Shown: positions 8,601 to 16,095, numbered from the stretch's first letter. The stretch is DNA of 64,000 nucleotides from Vibrio ruber DSM 16370 (GCF_900163965.1 NZ_FULE01000024.1:1-64000), one strand, 5' to 3'. The notes: generated from the sequence alone by a model not told the origin. Made by a program: numbers and translations.

Positions 8601-10757
8601 CATGGCGTGGCTGAAGCGGTCGTGATTGCGGCGAAAACACAGAATAATGATCAGCGCTTACTGGCTTACTACGTCGGGAATGCGCAGACAGCGCCATTGC
8701 GGGCATACTTGTCAGCTCGCCTGCCGGATTACATGGTGCCTGTGGCGTATGTCAAACTTGACCAGATTCCGCTGACGCCGAACGGTAAAGTGGATCGGAA
8801 ATCACTGCCGGAGCCGGAAGCGGCTGACTTTGTCACGCAGGTCTATATTCCGCCGGAAGGTGAAGTGGAAGAGACCATTGCTGCGATTTGGCAGCGTTTG
8901 CTCGGGGTGGAAAAAGTGGGGCGCAATGACAGCTTCTTTGAATTGGGCGGTCACTCACTGGTGGCGGTACAGTTCCTCAACGAAGCCCGTCAGCATGGTT
9001 ATGAACTGACACTTTCGACACTGTTTTCTGCCTCCCGGCTTGCCGATATTGCCGACTATATTCAGCGCAGCTCCGAGGCGTTGATTGAACATGCGGTGGC
9101 ACTTCGTCCGGCCACTGATGATCAGCGGCCGCTGTTCATTGTGCCGGAAGCCAGCGGGGAGATGCTTTATTCGCCCTTACTGACTTCTTATATCGATAAA
9201 GATATTGCGGTATACGGTCTGGTCGCACCGGCGCGTAATACCCCACCGTTCTATACCATTCAGGGAGCTGCGGCGCGTTATACCAGAATTATTCGTGAAA
9301 CTCAGCCGGAAGGCCCGTACCGGATGACGGGCATTTCACTGGGCGGCACGCTGGCTTATGAAGTCGCCAGACAACTGCTCGGGCAGGATCAGGAGATTGA
9401 ATACGTCGGTGTGATTGATACGACGGCTGAGAAAGCGATCGTCCCGCGGCATGTGGGTGAAGAAAAACTGACTGAAGAGCAGAAGATTCTGCTGATGAGT
9501 AAAGAGATCTACGATGGTCTTGCATATGACATCTATGGTCTGGCCGAATCGGAAAGTACGCTGGAAGAGGGGATGACGTGGAAAGATCACTATCGGATGG
9601 CCAAAGATATGGGGATGTTACCGGCCGGGTGGACAGACACGTATTTTATGAACTGGATGCTACACCGTGAAGCGTTGATTCGGGCGGAATATGAGTATCG
9701 GAATCTACCCGTTGATATTGACCTTTATGTGGCGGAGCTGCGTCCTGAAGGGGAAGCGGCCGATGTGGTGCCTTATCTGCGCTGGGATCGCTTCTTGCCG
9801 GAGGCATCAATTCGCCCGACGACTATTCCGGGTACAACGCATTATCACTTGATCGTTGAGCCCTATATTGGCTATCTCGGCCAGGCGATTTCAAACGATC
9901 TGCATGATCGGGAGAAAGCTTATGCCGCAGGTAAAGTGATGCGTAATGCAGAATATGATCCCATCGTCACCTTGCAAGAAGGGCATGGCCACGGGCCGAC
10001 AGTGCTGTGTATTCCCGGAGCGGGTGTCAATGTCTGTACCTTCATGGGATTGGTGCAGGCGATTGAATCTGACTGGACGGTGCTTGGCTTCCAGCCTCGT
10101 GGTCTGAAAGGCAATGAGATTCCGCATAGCACTGTTCAGGCTGCTGCTGCTTTCTATCTGAAAGCATTGGAATCAAGAACCGTTGTCGGGCCGATACATA
10201 TCGTCGGACACTCGTTCGGTGGCTGGGTTGCGCTTGAGTTGGCCGCATTGCTGGAAGCGGAAGGCATTCAAGTTGCTTCACTAACCATTGCTGATTCTGA
10301 AGCGCCGGATGCAACCCCGCGTGAGTACAGCGACCTGTCGGCACTGCTGCTGCTGATTGAGCAGTTTGAGCGACAAGGTGCAGCTTTAGGCCTGACAGAA
10401 CAAGACCTGAAAGCTCTTACTCACCGGGAGCGGTTGACCTTGGTTCATGGTTATCTGGTTGAGCAAGGTGTGCTGACGGGCAACAGCAGTGTGGATGATT
10501 TGGATGGGATTTTCCGGGTCTTTGCGACCAATATTCGGACGCATTATCAGCCTGCGGTGCAGCCTAACGCAGTGGTTAATCTGGTGGTGACACAAGATAT
10601 GAAAGCCGGTGTCAAAGAAGCTTGGCAGGCACAGTCACTCAAGCTTCATTACATTGAGAGCCGTGCCGACCATTTCAGCCTGCTCAGACCGCCGTTTGTC
10701 AATCTGATTACTGAAATCATGCAACCGGCATTCCGGACGTTGGTGACGGATATCTAA
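2700..10757 (+). CDS. Two-module nonribosomal peptide synthetase, C-A-T-C-A-T-TE-TE, both A domains predicted Leu
   Basis: This 2685-residue enzyme has, in order: a condensation domain (about 15-450; HHLVLDG at 155-161, EntF-like); an adenylation domain (about 465-960; YTSGSTGQPKG from 629); a carrier domain (LGGHSL, Ser1015); a second condensation domain (about 1095-1500; HHFCLDH at 1235-1241, last Gly of the usual motif replaced by His); a second adenylation domain (about 1535-2030; YTSGSTG from 1704); a second carrier (Ser2086); and two thioesterase domains (GISLGG with Ser2213; GHSFGG with Ser2505). Reading the ten specificity positions by eye gives DAWFLGNVVK for both A domains, the classical leucine code. 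The leading C domain suggests that an acyl group, or a residue delivered by another protein, is joined to the first Leu. There is no reductase or epimerase domain. The start is GTG 2700 or ATG 2712; neither has a strong ribosome site. The product is unknown. Confidence 0.9.
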   Translation: MNINMNDNHKSSIRLERESHLALPLSSAQRGIWFAQELKPDAHGKFFKITEYLEITGVVQPDIFEMAIRRTAREIESFQQVFKLTPQGPKQQFGVDPGWELPILDFQDQSDPQRAAKAWLDADLARPFDLEQGPPFSFALLQLGPERFWYYACVHHLVLDGFGGVLLSSRVAEIYSALVAGEEPPACQFISLAEAIEIEQEYKTSKQYLRDKEYWQEVLKDRPAPVSLSDKQAPCTDIIRKQMYLPASANRMLRELAVECKSQVPQLLIALIAIYLHRITGEEDLVVGCPMVARTNKRLRLFPGMVSNVLPLRLNISPEDTLVEIVSQVKRRILGAVRHQCYRGEDLASDLGILTESEQLFSTDINILPFEYEMKFGEAPVNVNNLTLGPIDDLSINICDRGPQQGLELCIDANAALYSEMTLASHFYRLMHFFSCAASEPAQTVVNDYQLQMPEEASMTDAWNQTQIAFPPVQAVHKLFEQQVSDEPEHIALMCSGESVNYGGLNIRANRLAHYLRSVGIGPESRVAICCGRGPDLLIAMLATLKAGGGYVPLDPAYPAERLQYMLADSAPAVVLTDGVIDINALVAETLPTSQLIHTQQDRGLWFEQPSSNPEVSDLSPENLAYIIYTSGSTGQPKGVMVEHRQLLNLVNWHNRAFHVQQGTCASSVAGLGFDAVVWEVWPPLSAGATLTMPSLEVSRDPEQLLNWWVEQPIEVGFLPTPIAELAFARQVAPKTLRYLLVGGDRLTRQPDASASFTLVNNYGPTETAVVATSGAIRAADDVLHIGSPIANTRIYILDELLRPVPLGVTGEIYIGGNSVSRGYLNLPEMTAERFLADPFTDQPESKMYRTGDLARWRLDGTIEYQGRNDSQVKIRGFRIELGEIATALQACPGIQSAVVTVLHAGESSERLVAYYTSSPDVSIEIEALKHRLSESLPSYMVPAAFVGLDAIPLTANGKVDYRALPEPDTDAFVHRHYEAPRGNVEQLLASIWQSLLNVEQVGRHDNFFELGGHSLLAVQLIERLRHHYYHLAIKSLFTTPTLAGLAQTLTQSSKTERQVPSNLIPAGCTQITPEMLSMVELSQSQIDTIAASVPGGAANIQDIYPLAPLQEGILFHHLLEEKGDPYITRAIKAFASQDELQQFVDALQAVVKRHDILRTSLFWDQLDVPVQVVWRDAVLPLTSLTLEGTNMVKAIQQRFDPSNTRLDVHRAPMIEAYQVEDAAEGRWLLCLLMHHFCLDHTTLELMMEEVQAHLLNRVEQLPAPLPFRNFVFESRLDSDPEKESAYFCERLGDIDEPCAPFGLLNVQGDGHEIHELHLPVDDDLSQLLREQARRQGVSAASLFHLAWGLVVRATTGRDDVVFGTVLFGRMAGGEGADRVLGMFLNTLPLRLSLASETVTEAVQYTHQHLAEMLEYEHGSLSLAQQCSGVAPQTPLFSSLLNYRYDGGNSQTGIDTGPMDLLFTEERTNYPITLSVNDNPQHGFSLDIQVDASIGCERVGAMVTRALRELITALEDEPKRLIHSLNILPKDEYRKVVNQLNATRTSAVTDICIHTLFEQQAAEYPDVLAVVSEAQKLTYRELNQQANRLAYYLRAQGVAPEQRVGLCFDRNTDLIVAMLATLKAGGCYIPMDPTYPADRLQYMVSDSQPTLILSDGILDTETIVGKAEIRVINVCTEMFMWRDYPATNPQSEHIQPEHLAYIIYTSGSTGQPKGVMVEHRNLANLVHWHNRAFEIKAGTCVSSVAGVGFDATVWEVWPPLCTGAHVMLPTLDISRDPEQLLAWWISQPIEVGFLSTPIAELVLSRRLEHPTLRTLLVGGDRLNHHPHPETSFTLVNNYGPTETTVVATSGVIEPTDDLLHIGSPVDNTSIYILDEYQQPVPIGVKGEIYISGKSVARGYLNRPDMTEERFINDPYSYDFGARMYRTGDLGRWTADGTIEYLGRNDSQVKIRGFRIELGEISACMSTHHGVAEAVVIAAKTQNNDQRLLAYYVGNAQTAPLRAYLSARLPDYMVPVAYVKLDQIPLTPNGKVDRKSLPEPEAADFVTQVYIPPEGEVEETIAAIWQRLLGVEKVGRNDSFFELGGHSLVAVQFLNEARQHGYELTLSTLFSASRLADIADYIQRSSEALIEHAVALRPATDDQRPLFIVPEASGEMLYSPLLTSYIDKDIAVYGLVAPARNTPPFYTIQGAAARYTRIIRETQPEGPYRMTGISLGGTLAYEVARQLLGQDQEIEYVGVIDTTAEKAIVPRHVGEEKLTEEQKILLMSKEIYDGLAYDIYGLAESESTLEEGMTWKDHYRMAKDMGMLPAGWTDTYFMNWMLHREALIRAEYEYRNLPVDIDLYVAELRPEGEAADVVPYLRWDRFLPEASIRPTTIPGTTHYHLIVEPYIGYLGQAISNDLHDREKAYAAGKVMRNAEYDPIVTLQEGHGHGPTVLCIPGAGVNVCTFMGLVQAIESDWTVLGFQPRGLKGNEIPHSTVQAAAAFYLKALESRTVVGPIHIVGHSFGGWVALELAALLEAEGIQVASLTIADSEAPDATPREYSDLSALLLLIEQFERQGAALGLTEQDLKALTHRERLTLVHGYLVEQGVLTGNSSVDDLDGIFRVFATNIRTHYQPAVQPNAVVNLVVTQDMKAGVKEAWQAQSLKLHYIESRADHFSLLRPPFVNLITEIMQPAFRTLVTDI

Positions 10758-10792
10758 CCGAAAGCACTTTCAGCTAACTGCAATAGAACTGA

Positions 10793-10822
10793 TTGCCCGC
10801 CGGCCGGCGGGCAATTTTTTTG
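10793..10822 (+). terminator. Rho-independent terminator after the NRPS gene
   Basis: A perfect palindrome (TTGCCCGCCGG with CCGGCGGGCAA, 10793-10814) is followed by seven T residues. It lies 36 bp after the NRPS stop and is a strong intrinsic terminator. Confidence 0.9.
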
Positions 10823-10823
10823 C

Positions 10824-10900
10824 GCCTAGATGGCTCAAGTTTGTGCGTAGATGACTTGTTTGTACGTTGATGGCTTAGTTTATTCGTTGATGACTCTGTG
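10824..10900. repeat. Four imperfect tandem copies of a ~20-bp unit
   Basis: The segment reads as about four degenerate copies of a unit close to GCGTTGATGGCTTAGTTTGT (for example GCGTAGATGACTTGTTTGT and ACGTTGATGGCTTAGTTTAT). It lies directly after the NRPS terminator. It is not coding on either strand, and its role is unknown. Confidence 0.6.
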
Positions 10901-10958
10901 AAACAAGATTCCAACCCGGGCTACAATCTTGATCTGCTCTCTTCCGGTTGCCTCACAA

Positions 10959-11948
10959 TCACTTACTGCCCTGAGCGACCAGTAATGCATCTGGTGTTGG
11001 CTTGTCTGAGGTCGATTTCTCGGGGCGGTTACAGAGCAGAATCCCTACGATGGCAAGCAGACCACCGACCCCCATCAACATACTGAGACGTTCACCGAGC
11101 AGCAGTGCTCCCAGCGAGACCGCTGCGATCGGATTCAGCGCGATAAATGCGCCCGCCCGCGTTGCACCAATTTTCTCAATCCCGCTGTAGTACCAGATAT
11201 AAGCAAGTGCTGACCCGATGATCCCCAGATAACTGAGGCTGATAAAGTCCTGAACATGAATCGATGCCAGTGTTCCGACATCAAGCTGACCACTGAACAG
11301 CGTTGTCAGTGTGAGCATGACGGCACCGGCTAACACTGAGTAGGTCACCGTATGTAATGGCCCGATGCTTTGCACGGTTTGTTTACCGAAAACACTATAG
11401 GCCACCCAACTGAGCACGCAGCCGACAATCATCAGATCACCGATCCCCGAAGACTGTGTCTGAAGCACAGCCTGAGGTGATTTACTGATAATCACTGTAG
11501 CAGCACCGATAATACATAGTGTGATACCGCACAGACGCGTCAGTGAAAAGCGCTCTTTGTAAAACAGAAAGGAGGCGATGGCGATCATGGCCGGATTGGC
11601 AGCGACGATCAACGAAGCTCGGGAGGCACTGATATGCTGTAATCCGGCAAAGAAGAACAGGTTGTAGGTGTAGATGCCACAAAAGCCGAGCCCGAACAGC
11701 ACGCAGACCTGCTTTTTGGTGATACGGATAAAGCCTCTGCCGGTCAGGATTAGCACCAACACCAGTGTCGCTCCGGCCAGTAAGAAACGCAGCGTTGCCG
11801 AGAGAAGCGGCGGGATATCCGGATGGATCGCCCGTCCGGCAACAAATGTTCCGCCCCAGATGATAGAAACCAACGCGAGTTTGAGATAGATACCGAAGTG
11901 ATAAGGCTGGCTGTCACGGGGCAGAGGAGAGTGCTTTGTTGTGCTCAT
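10959..11948 (-). CDS. EamA/DMT-family transporter
   Basis: This 329-residue membrane protein has about ten hydrophobic segments in two related halves of the EamA type (N-terminal half with IIWGGTFVAGRA, C-terminal half with LGIIGSALAYIWYYSGIEKIG). Family members are inner-membrane exporters of metabolites such as amino acids; the substrate cannot be told from sequence. The C-terminal tail is short and polar. The start ATG at 11948 is 5 bp from the stop of the upstream TPR gene, so both are probably one transcript. It is convergent with the NRPS gene, and a role in product export would be inference only. Confidence 0.85.
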   Translation of the reverse strand: MSTTKHSPLPRDSQPYHFGIYLKLALVSIIWGGTFVAGRAIHPDIPPLLSATLRFLLAGATLVLVLILTGRGFIRITKKQVCVLFGLGFCGIYTYNLFFFAGLQHISASRASLIVAANPAMIAIASFLFYKERFSLTRLCGITLCIIGAATVIISKSPQAVLQTQSSGIGDLMIVGCVLSWVAYSVFGKQTVQSIGPLHTVTYSVLAGAVMLTLTTLFSGQLDVGTLASIHVQDFISLSYLGIIGSALAYIWYYSGIEKIGATRAGAFIALNPIAAVSLGALLLGERLSMLMGVGGLLAIVGILLCNRPEKSTSDKPTPDALLVAQGSK

Positions 11949-11953
11949 GTTTG

Positions 11954-13174
11954 TTAACTCGCTATGTTGAGGGCGTGCTGCACGTGTTGCTCCGCATACG
12001 CTTTGGTCAGGCGGAGTATGTCTCGTTGTGCATTACTGCCACCGATGAGGTGCCAGGATGGTTGACTCTGTTCCAGCTCAGATAAACAGGTTTGATACTG
12101 TCCGAGTGTGAACTGATGAATGGCTCTTAAAATGGCAACACCGGTCCGGTGGGTTTGTGGGGCAATCCCGAACCCGTCACACTCAGCAATGAGTTTTTCA
12201 ATCAGAAAAGGTTGCTGGGTGGCAGAAAACGATAAAGCAGCATGGAGCTTGTGAAGATAAGAGACTGAATTTTCAATCACCCCAGTCCAGAGTGTTGCGA
12301 GTTTCTGCCACTGTTTTTGCCACTGTATCTGAGAGCCATGATCGGTGTATTTGAGATGGAGCCGCCATAAAAATCCGACCGCATCGAGATCCTGTTTGGC
12401 AAACGGCGTTTCTTTCATCGCGCACAGGGTGTGAAAGGTTTCTAAAGCAGCCTCCGGCATCTGGTTTTGTTCGTAGGCAATCACAAGGTGCCAGCAGATG
12501 TGAATTTTCATCCCGGGATTATTCATCCATGACGAAGCCCGGTGATTTAAAAACTCGATAATTTGTCCCCATTGCCCGGTTTCGTGCAAAGCGTGGACAA
12601 CAGCGTGGATACCGTACACATTTTCCGGACGGGCTTCGATAGAAGCCCAGCCTGCGGTTAATGCTTGTTCGTATTGCTGACATTCACACAACACAAACGA
12701 CTTGATAGCGAGATAAAAAGGGTAGAGATTATGAGTACGAGGTAAGGCCGCTTCACACTGTTCCAGTACATCGATCAAACGAGTGGTTCGGCCGGTACAG
12801 AACTCAAACATGTGTAAGATATACAGCGCAATCACATCGGTCGGAAACCGCTTTAAGTGAACTCTCATCAGCGTATAGGCTTGCTCGTACTGAAACCGGG
12901 TCCAGGCTTCACAAGCCTGATAGATGAGTTTGAATTCCGGTCTTTGGATTTCACGCCAGTTCATTTGGGCAAGATGTAAGTTAAAACGATAAAACTCTCG
13001 GATTTCGCAACTGGTTGTGCCGTCAAATCCGGCCAAGAGCTGATAAAATGTCTGCTGCGTTTTATTCTTCGGCTGACAATGTGTGGGAATTTCCTGAAAA
13101 GATAAAAAATAGCCGTTAATTTCCGGCCATAAAGATGAAACGCCATCCGTCGAGCGTTGTGACTGATGAACCAT
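11954..13174 (-). CDS. Tetratricopeptide-repeat protein, TTC38-like
   Basis: This 406-residue protein has no signal peptide and consists mainly of helical repeats. Segments such as GIHAVVHALHETGQWGQIIE and ICWHLVIAYEQNQMPEAALE recall the TTC38-type family, where HAVAH and WHLALF motifs are typical. Its biochemical role is not established. An AGGAG ribosome site 8 nt before the ATG at 13174 supports the start. It heads an operon with the EamA exporter and is divergent from a LysR gene, which is the likely regulator of the pair. Confidence 0.75.
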   Translation of the reverse strand: MVHQSQRSTDGVSSLWPEINGYFLSFQEIPTHCQPKNKTQQTFYQLLAGFDGTTSCEIREFYRFNLHLAQMNWREIQRPEFKLIYQACEAWTRFQYEQAYTLMRVHLKRFPTDVIALYILHMFEFCTGRTTRLIDVLEQCEAALPRTHNLYPFYLAIKSFVLCECQQYEQALTAGWASIEARPENVYGIHAVVHALHETGQWGQIIEFLNHRASSWMNNPGMKIHICWHLVIAYEQNQMPEAALETFHTLCAMKETPFAKQDLDAVGFLWRLHLKYTDHGSQIQWQKQWQKLATLWTGVIENSVSYLHKLHAALSFSATQQPFLIEKLIAECDGFGIAPQTHRTGVAILRAIHQFTLGQYQTCLSELEQSQPSWHLIGGSNAQRDILRLTKAYAEQHVQHALNIAS

Positions 13175-13263
13175 ACCGCCACTCCTTTGCCATTATTGTT
13201 TTATGGTGCAGACCATAGAAAAGATTTGATTCATATGGTGTTATATAGTTATCGATATGATCA

Positions 13264-13290
13264 CTCATAAGGAAATGAGCATTTACTCAT
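13264..13290. promoter_or_regulatory. Alternating CTCAT/ATGAG/CTCAT motif, candidate LysR operator
   Basis: In the divergent spacer, CTCAT (13264-13268), ATGAG (13275-13279) and CTCAT (13286-13290) alternate with 6-bp spacers, so each neighbouring pair is an inverted repeat with 11-bp phasing, one helical turn. It lies just before the ribosome site and start of the LysR gene. That fits an autoregulatory site, but binding is inferred. Confidence 0.45.
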
Positions 13291-13299
13291 GGGGTCGGT

Positions 13300-14175
13300 A
13301 TGACATTAACTCAGTTGGAAATTTTTTCGGTTTTGGCGGATAGCCTGCATTTCACGATTGCGGCCCAACGGCTCGGGATTTCTCAATCCGGAGTATCACA
13401 TGCGATCAAAGCATTAGAAGCTGAACTCGGGGTAAAACTGTTTCACCGCCATCAGAGTCGCGTTGAACTGACTGATATTGGAGTACGGTTGTTAGCGCGC
13501 TCACGAACGTTACTCGGAGTGGCAGAAACAATGCGTCAGGAAGCAACCGATACACAGGGGATGAAGCAAGGGATGTTACGGATTGGTTCGTTTGGCCCGA
13601 CTTCATCGGTTCGTTTGTTACCTCATATGATTCACCAGTATCAACAAAAATTTCCGGGGATCGAAATCTATGTTGATGAAGGGCCGGATATTCAGGTGAC
13701 TCAGTGGTTGAGAGAGCGTCGGGTCGATGTCGGCTTTGTGGTGTTGCCGGAAAATGATCTCGATGTATTCCCGTTGCTCGATGATCAGATGGTTGCTTTA
13801 TTACCTGCGGCACATCCACTGAGCCGGCTTGATGCCGTGACGTTATCGTCCTTGTGTTACGATCCGTTTATCCTGACCGGAGCAGGGTCAGGCGAGTGGG
13901 TGATTCGTCTGTTTCATGCCGAGAAGTTGCAGCCACAGATCCGTTATCGCACATCTCAGCTGCTCAGTATTTTGTCGCTCGTCGAAAGCGGGGATGCGAT
14001 TTCCGTTGTCGCAGAATCATCATTGCCGGACTGTGATTCGCAGCATTATGTCTGCCGGCCATTATCACCGCCAATCAAGCGACGCATTGGTTTGGCGGTA
14101 CTAGACAGTCATCAGGCCAGCCCGGCCGTGAAGGCATTTATTGCCCTTGCACAACAGTTGCATTCGGTGAGTTAG
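13300..14175 (+). CDS. LysR-family transcriptional regulator
   Basis: This 291-residue protein has a normal LysR length. An N-terminal winged helix-turn-helix (about 1-60; FTIAAQRLGISQSGVSHAIK then LFHRH) is followed by a linker helix and a periplasmic-binding-like effector domain (about 90-290). Such proteins usually activate a divergent gene or operon when a small ligand binds, and repress themselves. The divergent TPR-EamA operon is the natural target. No sensor ligand can be predicted. Confidence 0.88.
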   Translation: MTLTQLEIFSVLADSLHFTIAAQRLGISQSGVSHAIKALEAELGVKLFHRHQSRVELTDIGVRLLARSRTLLGVAETMRQEATDTQGMKQGMLRIGSFGPTSSVRLLPHMIHQYQQKFPGIEIYVDEGPDIQVTQWLRERRVDVGFVVLPENDLDVFPLLDDQMVALLPAAHPLSRLDAVTLSSLCYDPFILTGAGSGEWVIRLFHAEKLQPQIRYRTSQLLSILSLVESGDAISVVAESSLPDCDSQHYVCRPLSPPIKRRIGLAVLDSHQASPAVKAFIALAQQLHSVS

Positions 14176-14297
14176 TGGCTGTGTGTTCTTCCGGTTTAAC
14201 TTGACTGACATGATTATGCAATGAAATAATTACGCAATAACACTCATAAAAAACATTTGAAAACAAAAATTTATCCAGTCAACGGAAGGAATCACAA

Positions 14298-14783
14298 GTG
14301 AAAATACTTTCAACAGCGAGTTTGTTAATGCTAGGTTGCACGGCGTATGCAGAAGGGTTAACCACATCTCATGATGGGAAGACGTTAACCGTAAACTTTG
14401 GTGAGCCAACATATAAACAGGTGCTTCACTACCGGAAAATGTACAGCGAAAAGCCGTTTCCCGATGCAGAGGTTTATTACTATAACAACGGGACGTATAA
14501 AATCATTTCTCAAGGTGAAAACCATTACGGTGTTTATGTCATGCAAGGGGATTTCAGTGATGAAACCTATACGGTGAGATTTATATCCTTGCCCTCTCAA
14601 GACTGGGGGAATAAAACCGCATATCATCAGCTGACTTTCATTCGGGGAGATAATGCGCAAAACATATTTATCCAGAATGCAATTGTCGATACCGGGGAAG
14701 CGATCGCACAGCAAAATGGTACTTACACTTTGGAAAAAAATACGGTATCCAATCCCATCAGCACCGACTGGAAAAACAAATAA
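14298..14783 (+). CDS. Small secreted protein of unknown function
   Basis: This 161-residue protein has a signal peptide of about 18 residues (MKILSTASLLMLGCTAYA, cleavage AYA-EG likely). The LGC in the hydrophobic stretch is a poor lipobox, so a periplasmic or secreted protein is more likely than a lipoprotein. The mature part looks beta-rich. I do not recognise the family. The start is GTG at 14298, decided by the ribosome site GGAAGGA 7 nt upstream. Confidence 0.65.
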   Translation: MKILSTASLLMLGCTAYAEGLTTSHDGKTLTVNFGEPTYKQVLHYRKMYSEKPFPDAEVYYYNNGTYKIISQGENHYGVYVMQGDFSDETYTVRFISLPSQDWGNKTAYHQLTFIRGDNAQNIFIQNAIVDTGEAIAQQNGTYTLEKNTVSNPISTDWKNK

Positions 14784-14790
14784 ATCCGGG

Positions 14791-14829
14791 CTCCTGAGTT
14801 GCTGACTTAAAGTCGGCAATCATCGGGAG
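14791..14829 (+). terminator. Stem-loop after the small secreted-protein gene
   Basis: An interrupted inverted repeat (CTCCTGA / TCGGGAG outside, GTTGCTGACT / AGTCGGCAAT inside, loop TAA) begins 7 bp after the stop codon. There is no T run after it, so it may be a weak terminator or an mRNA-stabilising hairpin. Confidence 0.45.
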
Positions 14830-14854
14830 TCTCTGATTGTTCGGTAGATTGAGG

Positions 14855-14943
14855 CAGCATAAAAGAGGGGGCGAACAAAGAACACCATCAATCCCGATTT
14901 TGCGCATGTTGCTAAGCAAAATGCGATGTAATTCAAAGCCCTA
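14855..14943. repeat. Dispersed repeat copy A (~89 bp)
   Basis: This segment aligns without gaps to 18273-18361. It shares the block AACAAAGAACACCATCAA and the end ATGCGAT..AATTCAAAGC, and about three quarters of positions agree by eye. It is not coding, and I do not recognise the repeat family. Confidence 0.6.
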
Positions 14944-14947
14944 AAAC

Positions 14948-15400
14948 CTATAGAGGTTGGAGTCGTAATCGGGATTTTTCCCAAAACTTATCTTTCTTTT
15001 TAACCGGATAGGCAGATCGGAGTGGGTTTCTTCGTTTGGGAGCTTGCAGAACTTCTAATTGCCAAGACTGATCATTATCAAAGAAGAAAAAACGGATCTT
15101 ATTTTTTTCAATGACTTGAATATCCCGAAGTATTCCTGCGGTATATTCAGCTGAAAGTTCTAATGATTCAATAATCTTCAGTGATTGATCAAGCAGGTAA
15201 ATATGGAGCGCTTCTTCATAAGGAACATCTTCAGTCAGAAACAAAAGGTAGTATCCCGCGTCAGTTTTATACTGGGCCTCCAGAATTTTTCCACTTAGTT
15301 CAACCTCCTGATTCAATTCTCGGTGGGAGAGGGTAACTTTGGAGACTTCACTGTTTGTTGAAATATCCTTTGTCACATGGAATACATTAATTTTGTTCAT
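14948..15400 (-). CDS. Hypothetical protein next to hcp
   Basis: This 150-residue protein has no signal peptide or membrane segment and alternating polar/hydrophobic strands that suggest a beta-rich fold, with a strongly basic C-terminal third (KRRNP, VKKKDKFWEKSRLRL). The family is not recognised. It is divergent from the hcp gene with a 159-bp spacer. Its base composition resembles the AT-richer accessory genes to its right. Confidence 0.5.
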   Translation of the reverse strand: MNKINVFHVTKDISTNSEVSKVTLSHRELNQEVELSGKILEAQYKTDAGYYLLFLTEDVPYEEALHIYLLDQSLKIIESLELSAEYTAGILRDIQVIEKNKIRFFFFDNDQSWQLEVLQAPKRRNPLRSAYPVKKKDKFWEKSRLRLQPL

Positions 15401-15473
15401 TCAAAGTACCGCCCAAATGTCATATCAGCTCCAAGCTTCCAACCGTTACTATCAAAAAATATTTGGAATAGCC

Positions 15474-15508
15474 CTCATATTTAGAACTTCCTATAAAGAA
15501 AATATGAG
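15474..15508. promoter_or_regulatory. 9-bp perfect inverted repeat upstream of hcp
   Basis: CTCATATTT (15474-15482) and AAATATGAG (15500-15508) form a perfect inverted repeat with a 17-bp spacer, about 50 bp before the hcp start. It could be an operator or a leader hairpin. No known regulator motif was matched. Confidence 0.35.
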
Positions 15509-15559
15509 TGCAAGGGCATATTATATATGTTATCTACTGATTAGCACGGATATAACTAG

Positions 15560-16057
15560 ATGGCACATGTCGCATATATAAAAATTGAGGGTGAAAAACA
15601 AGGACTGATTTCTAGTGGTTGTAATACAAAAGACTCTATGGGAAATAAATATCAAGAGTCGCACAAAGATGAGATTACACTGCTTACCTGTGATCATCAC
15701 ATGTCAAAAGATGTTCATCAACATAGGAAGTCTCATGCTCCTGTATTCATTACTAAAAACATTGATAAATCAACGCCTCTTCTTGCAACAGCCTTTGCTA
15801 ACCAAGAGTATCTCAATTGTACGATTGAATTTTTCAGAACCAATGAACAAGGCTACAACGAAAAGTTTTATATCATTGAATTGAATAAAGCTGTTATTTC
15901 TGAAATTAGCTTTTCTCTTCCTCATACCACACATGATCATCAAAGCGAAATGCATGAAGTGATTGCCCTCAGCTATAAAGAAATATCATGGAAACATAGT
16001 ATAAGCGGTACTATGGGATATGACAGTTGGGAGCAAGGCGGCTGGCTTGGAGCATAA
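15560..16057 (+). CDS. hcp: Type VI secretion Hcp-family protein
   Basis: This 165-residue protein has the Hcp length and characteristic N-terminus (MAHVAYIKIEGEKQGLISSG, then SMGNKYQESHKDEI) and the C-terminal ISWKH..SGTMGYDSW. Hcp forms hexameric rings stacked as the inner tube of the type VI needle and can carry small effectors in its lumen. No tssB, tssC or other structural genes are in the window, so this is an orphan or auxiliary hcp using apparatus encoded elsewhere. The downstream DUF4056 gene starts 38 bp after its stop, which suggests cargo and carrier made from one transcript. Confidence 0.88.
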   Translation: MAHVAYIKIEGEKQGLISSGCNTKDSMGNKYQESHKDEITLLTCDHHMSKDVHQHRKSHAPVFITKNIDKSTPLLATAFANQEYLNCTIEFFRTNEQGYNEKFYIIELNKAVISEISFSLPHTTHDHQSEMHEVIALSYKEISWKHSISGTMGYDSWEQGGWLGA

Positions 16058-16095
16058 ATAAATATCGGTTATGCGAATAACAGGGAAATGATCGA

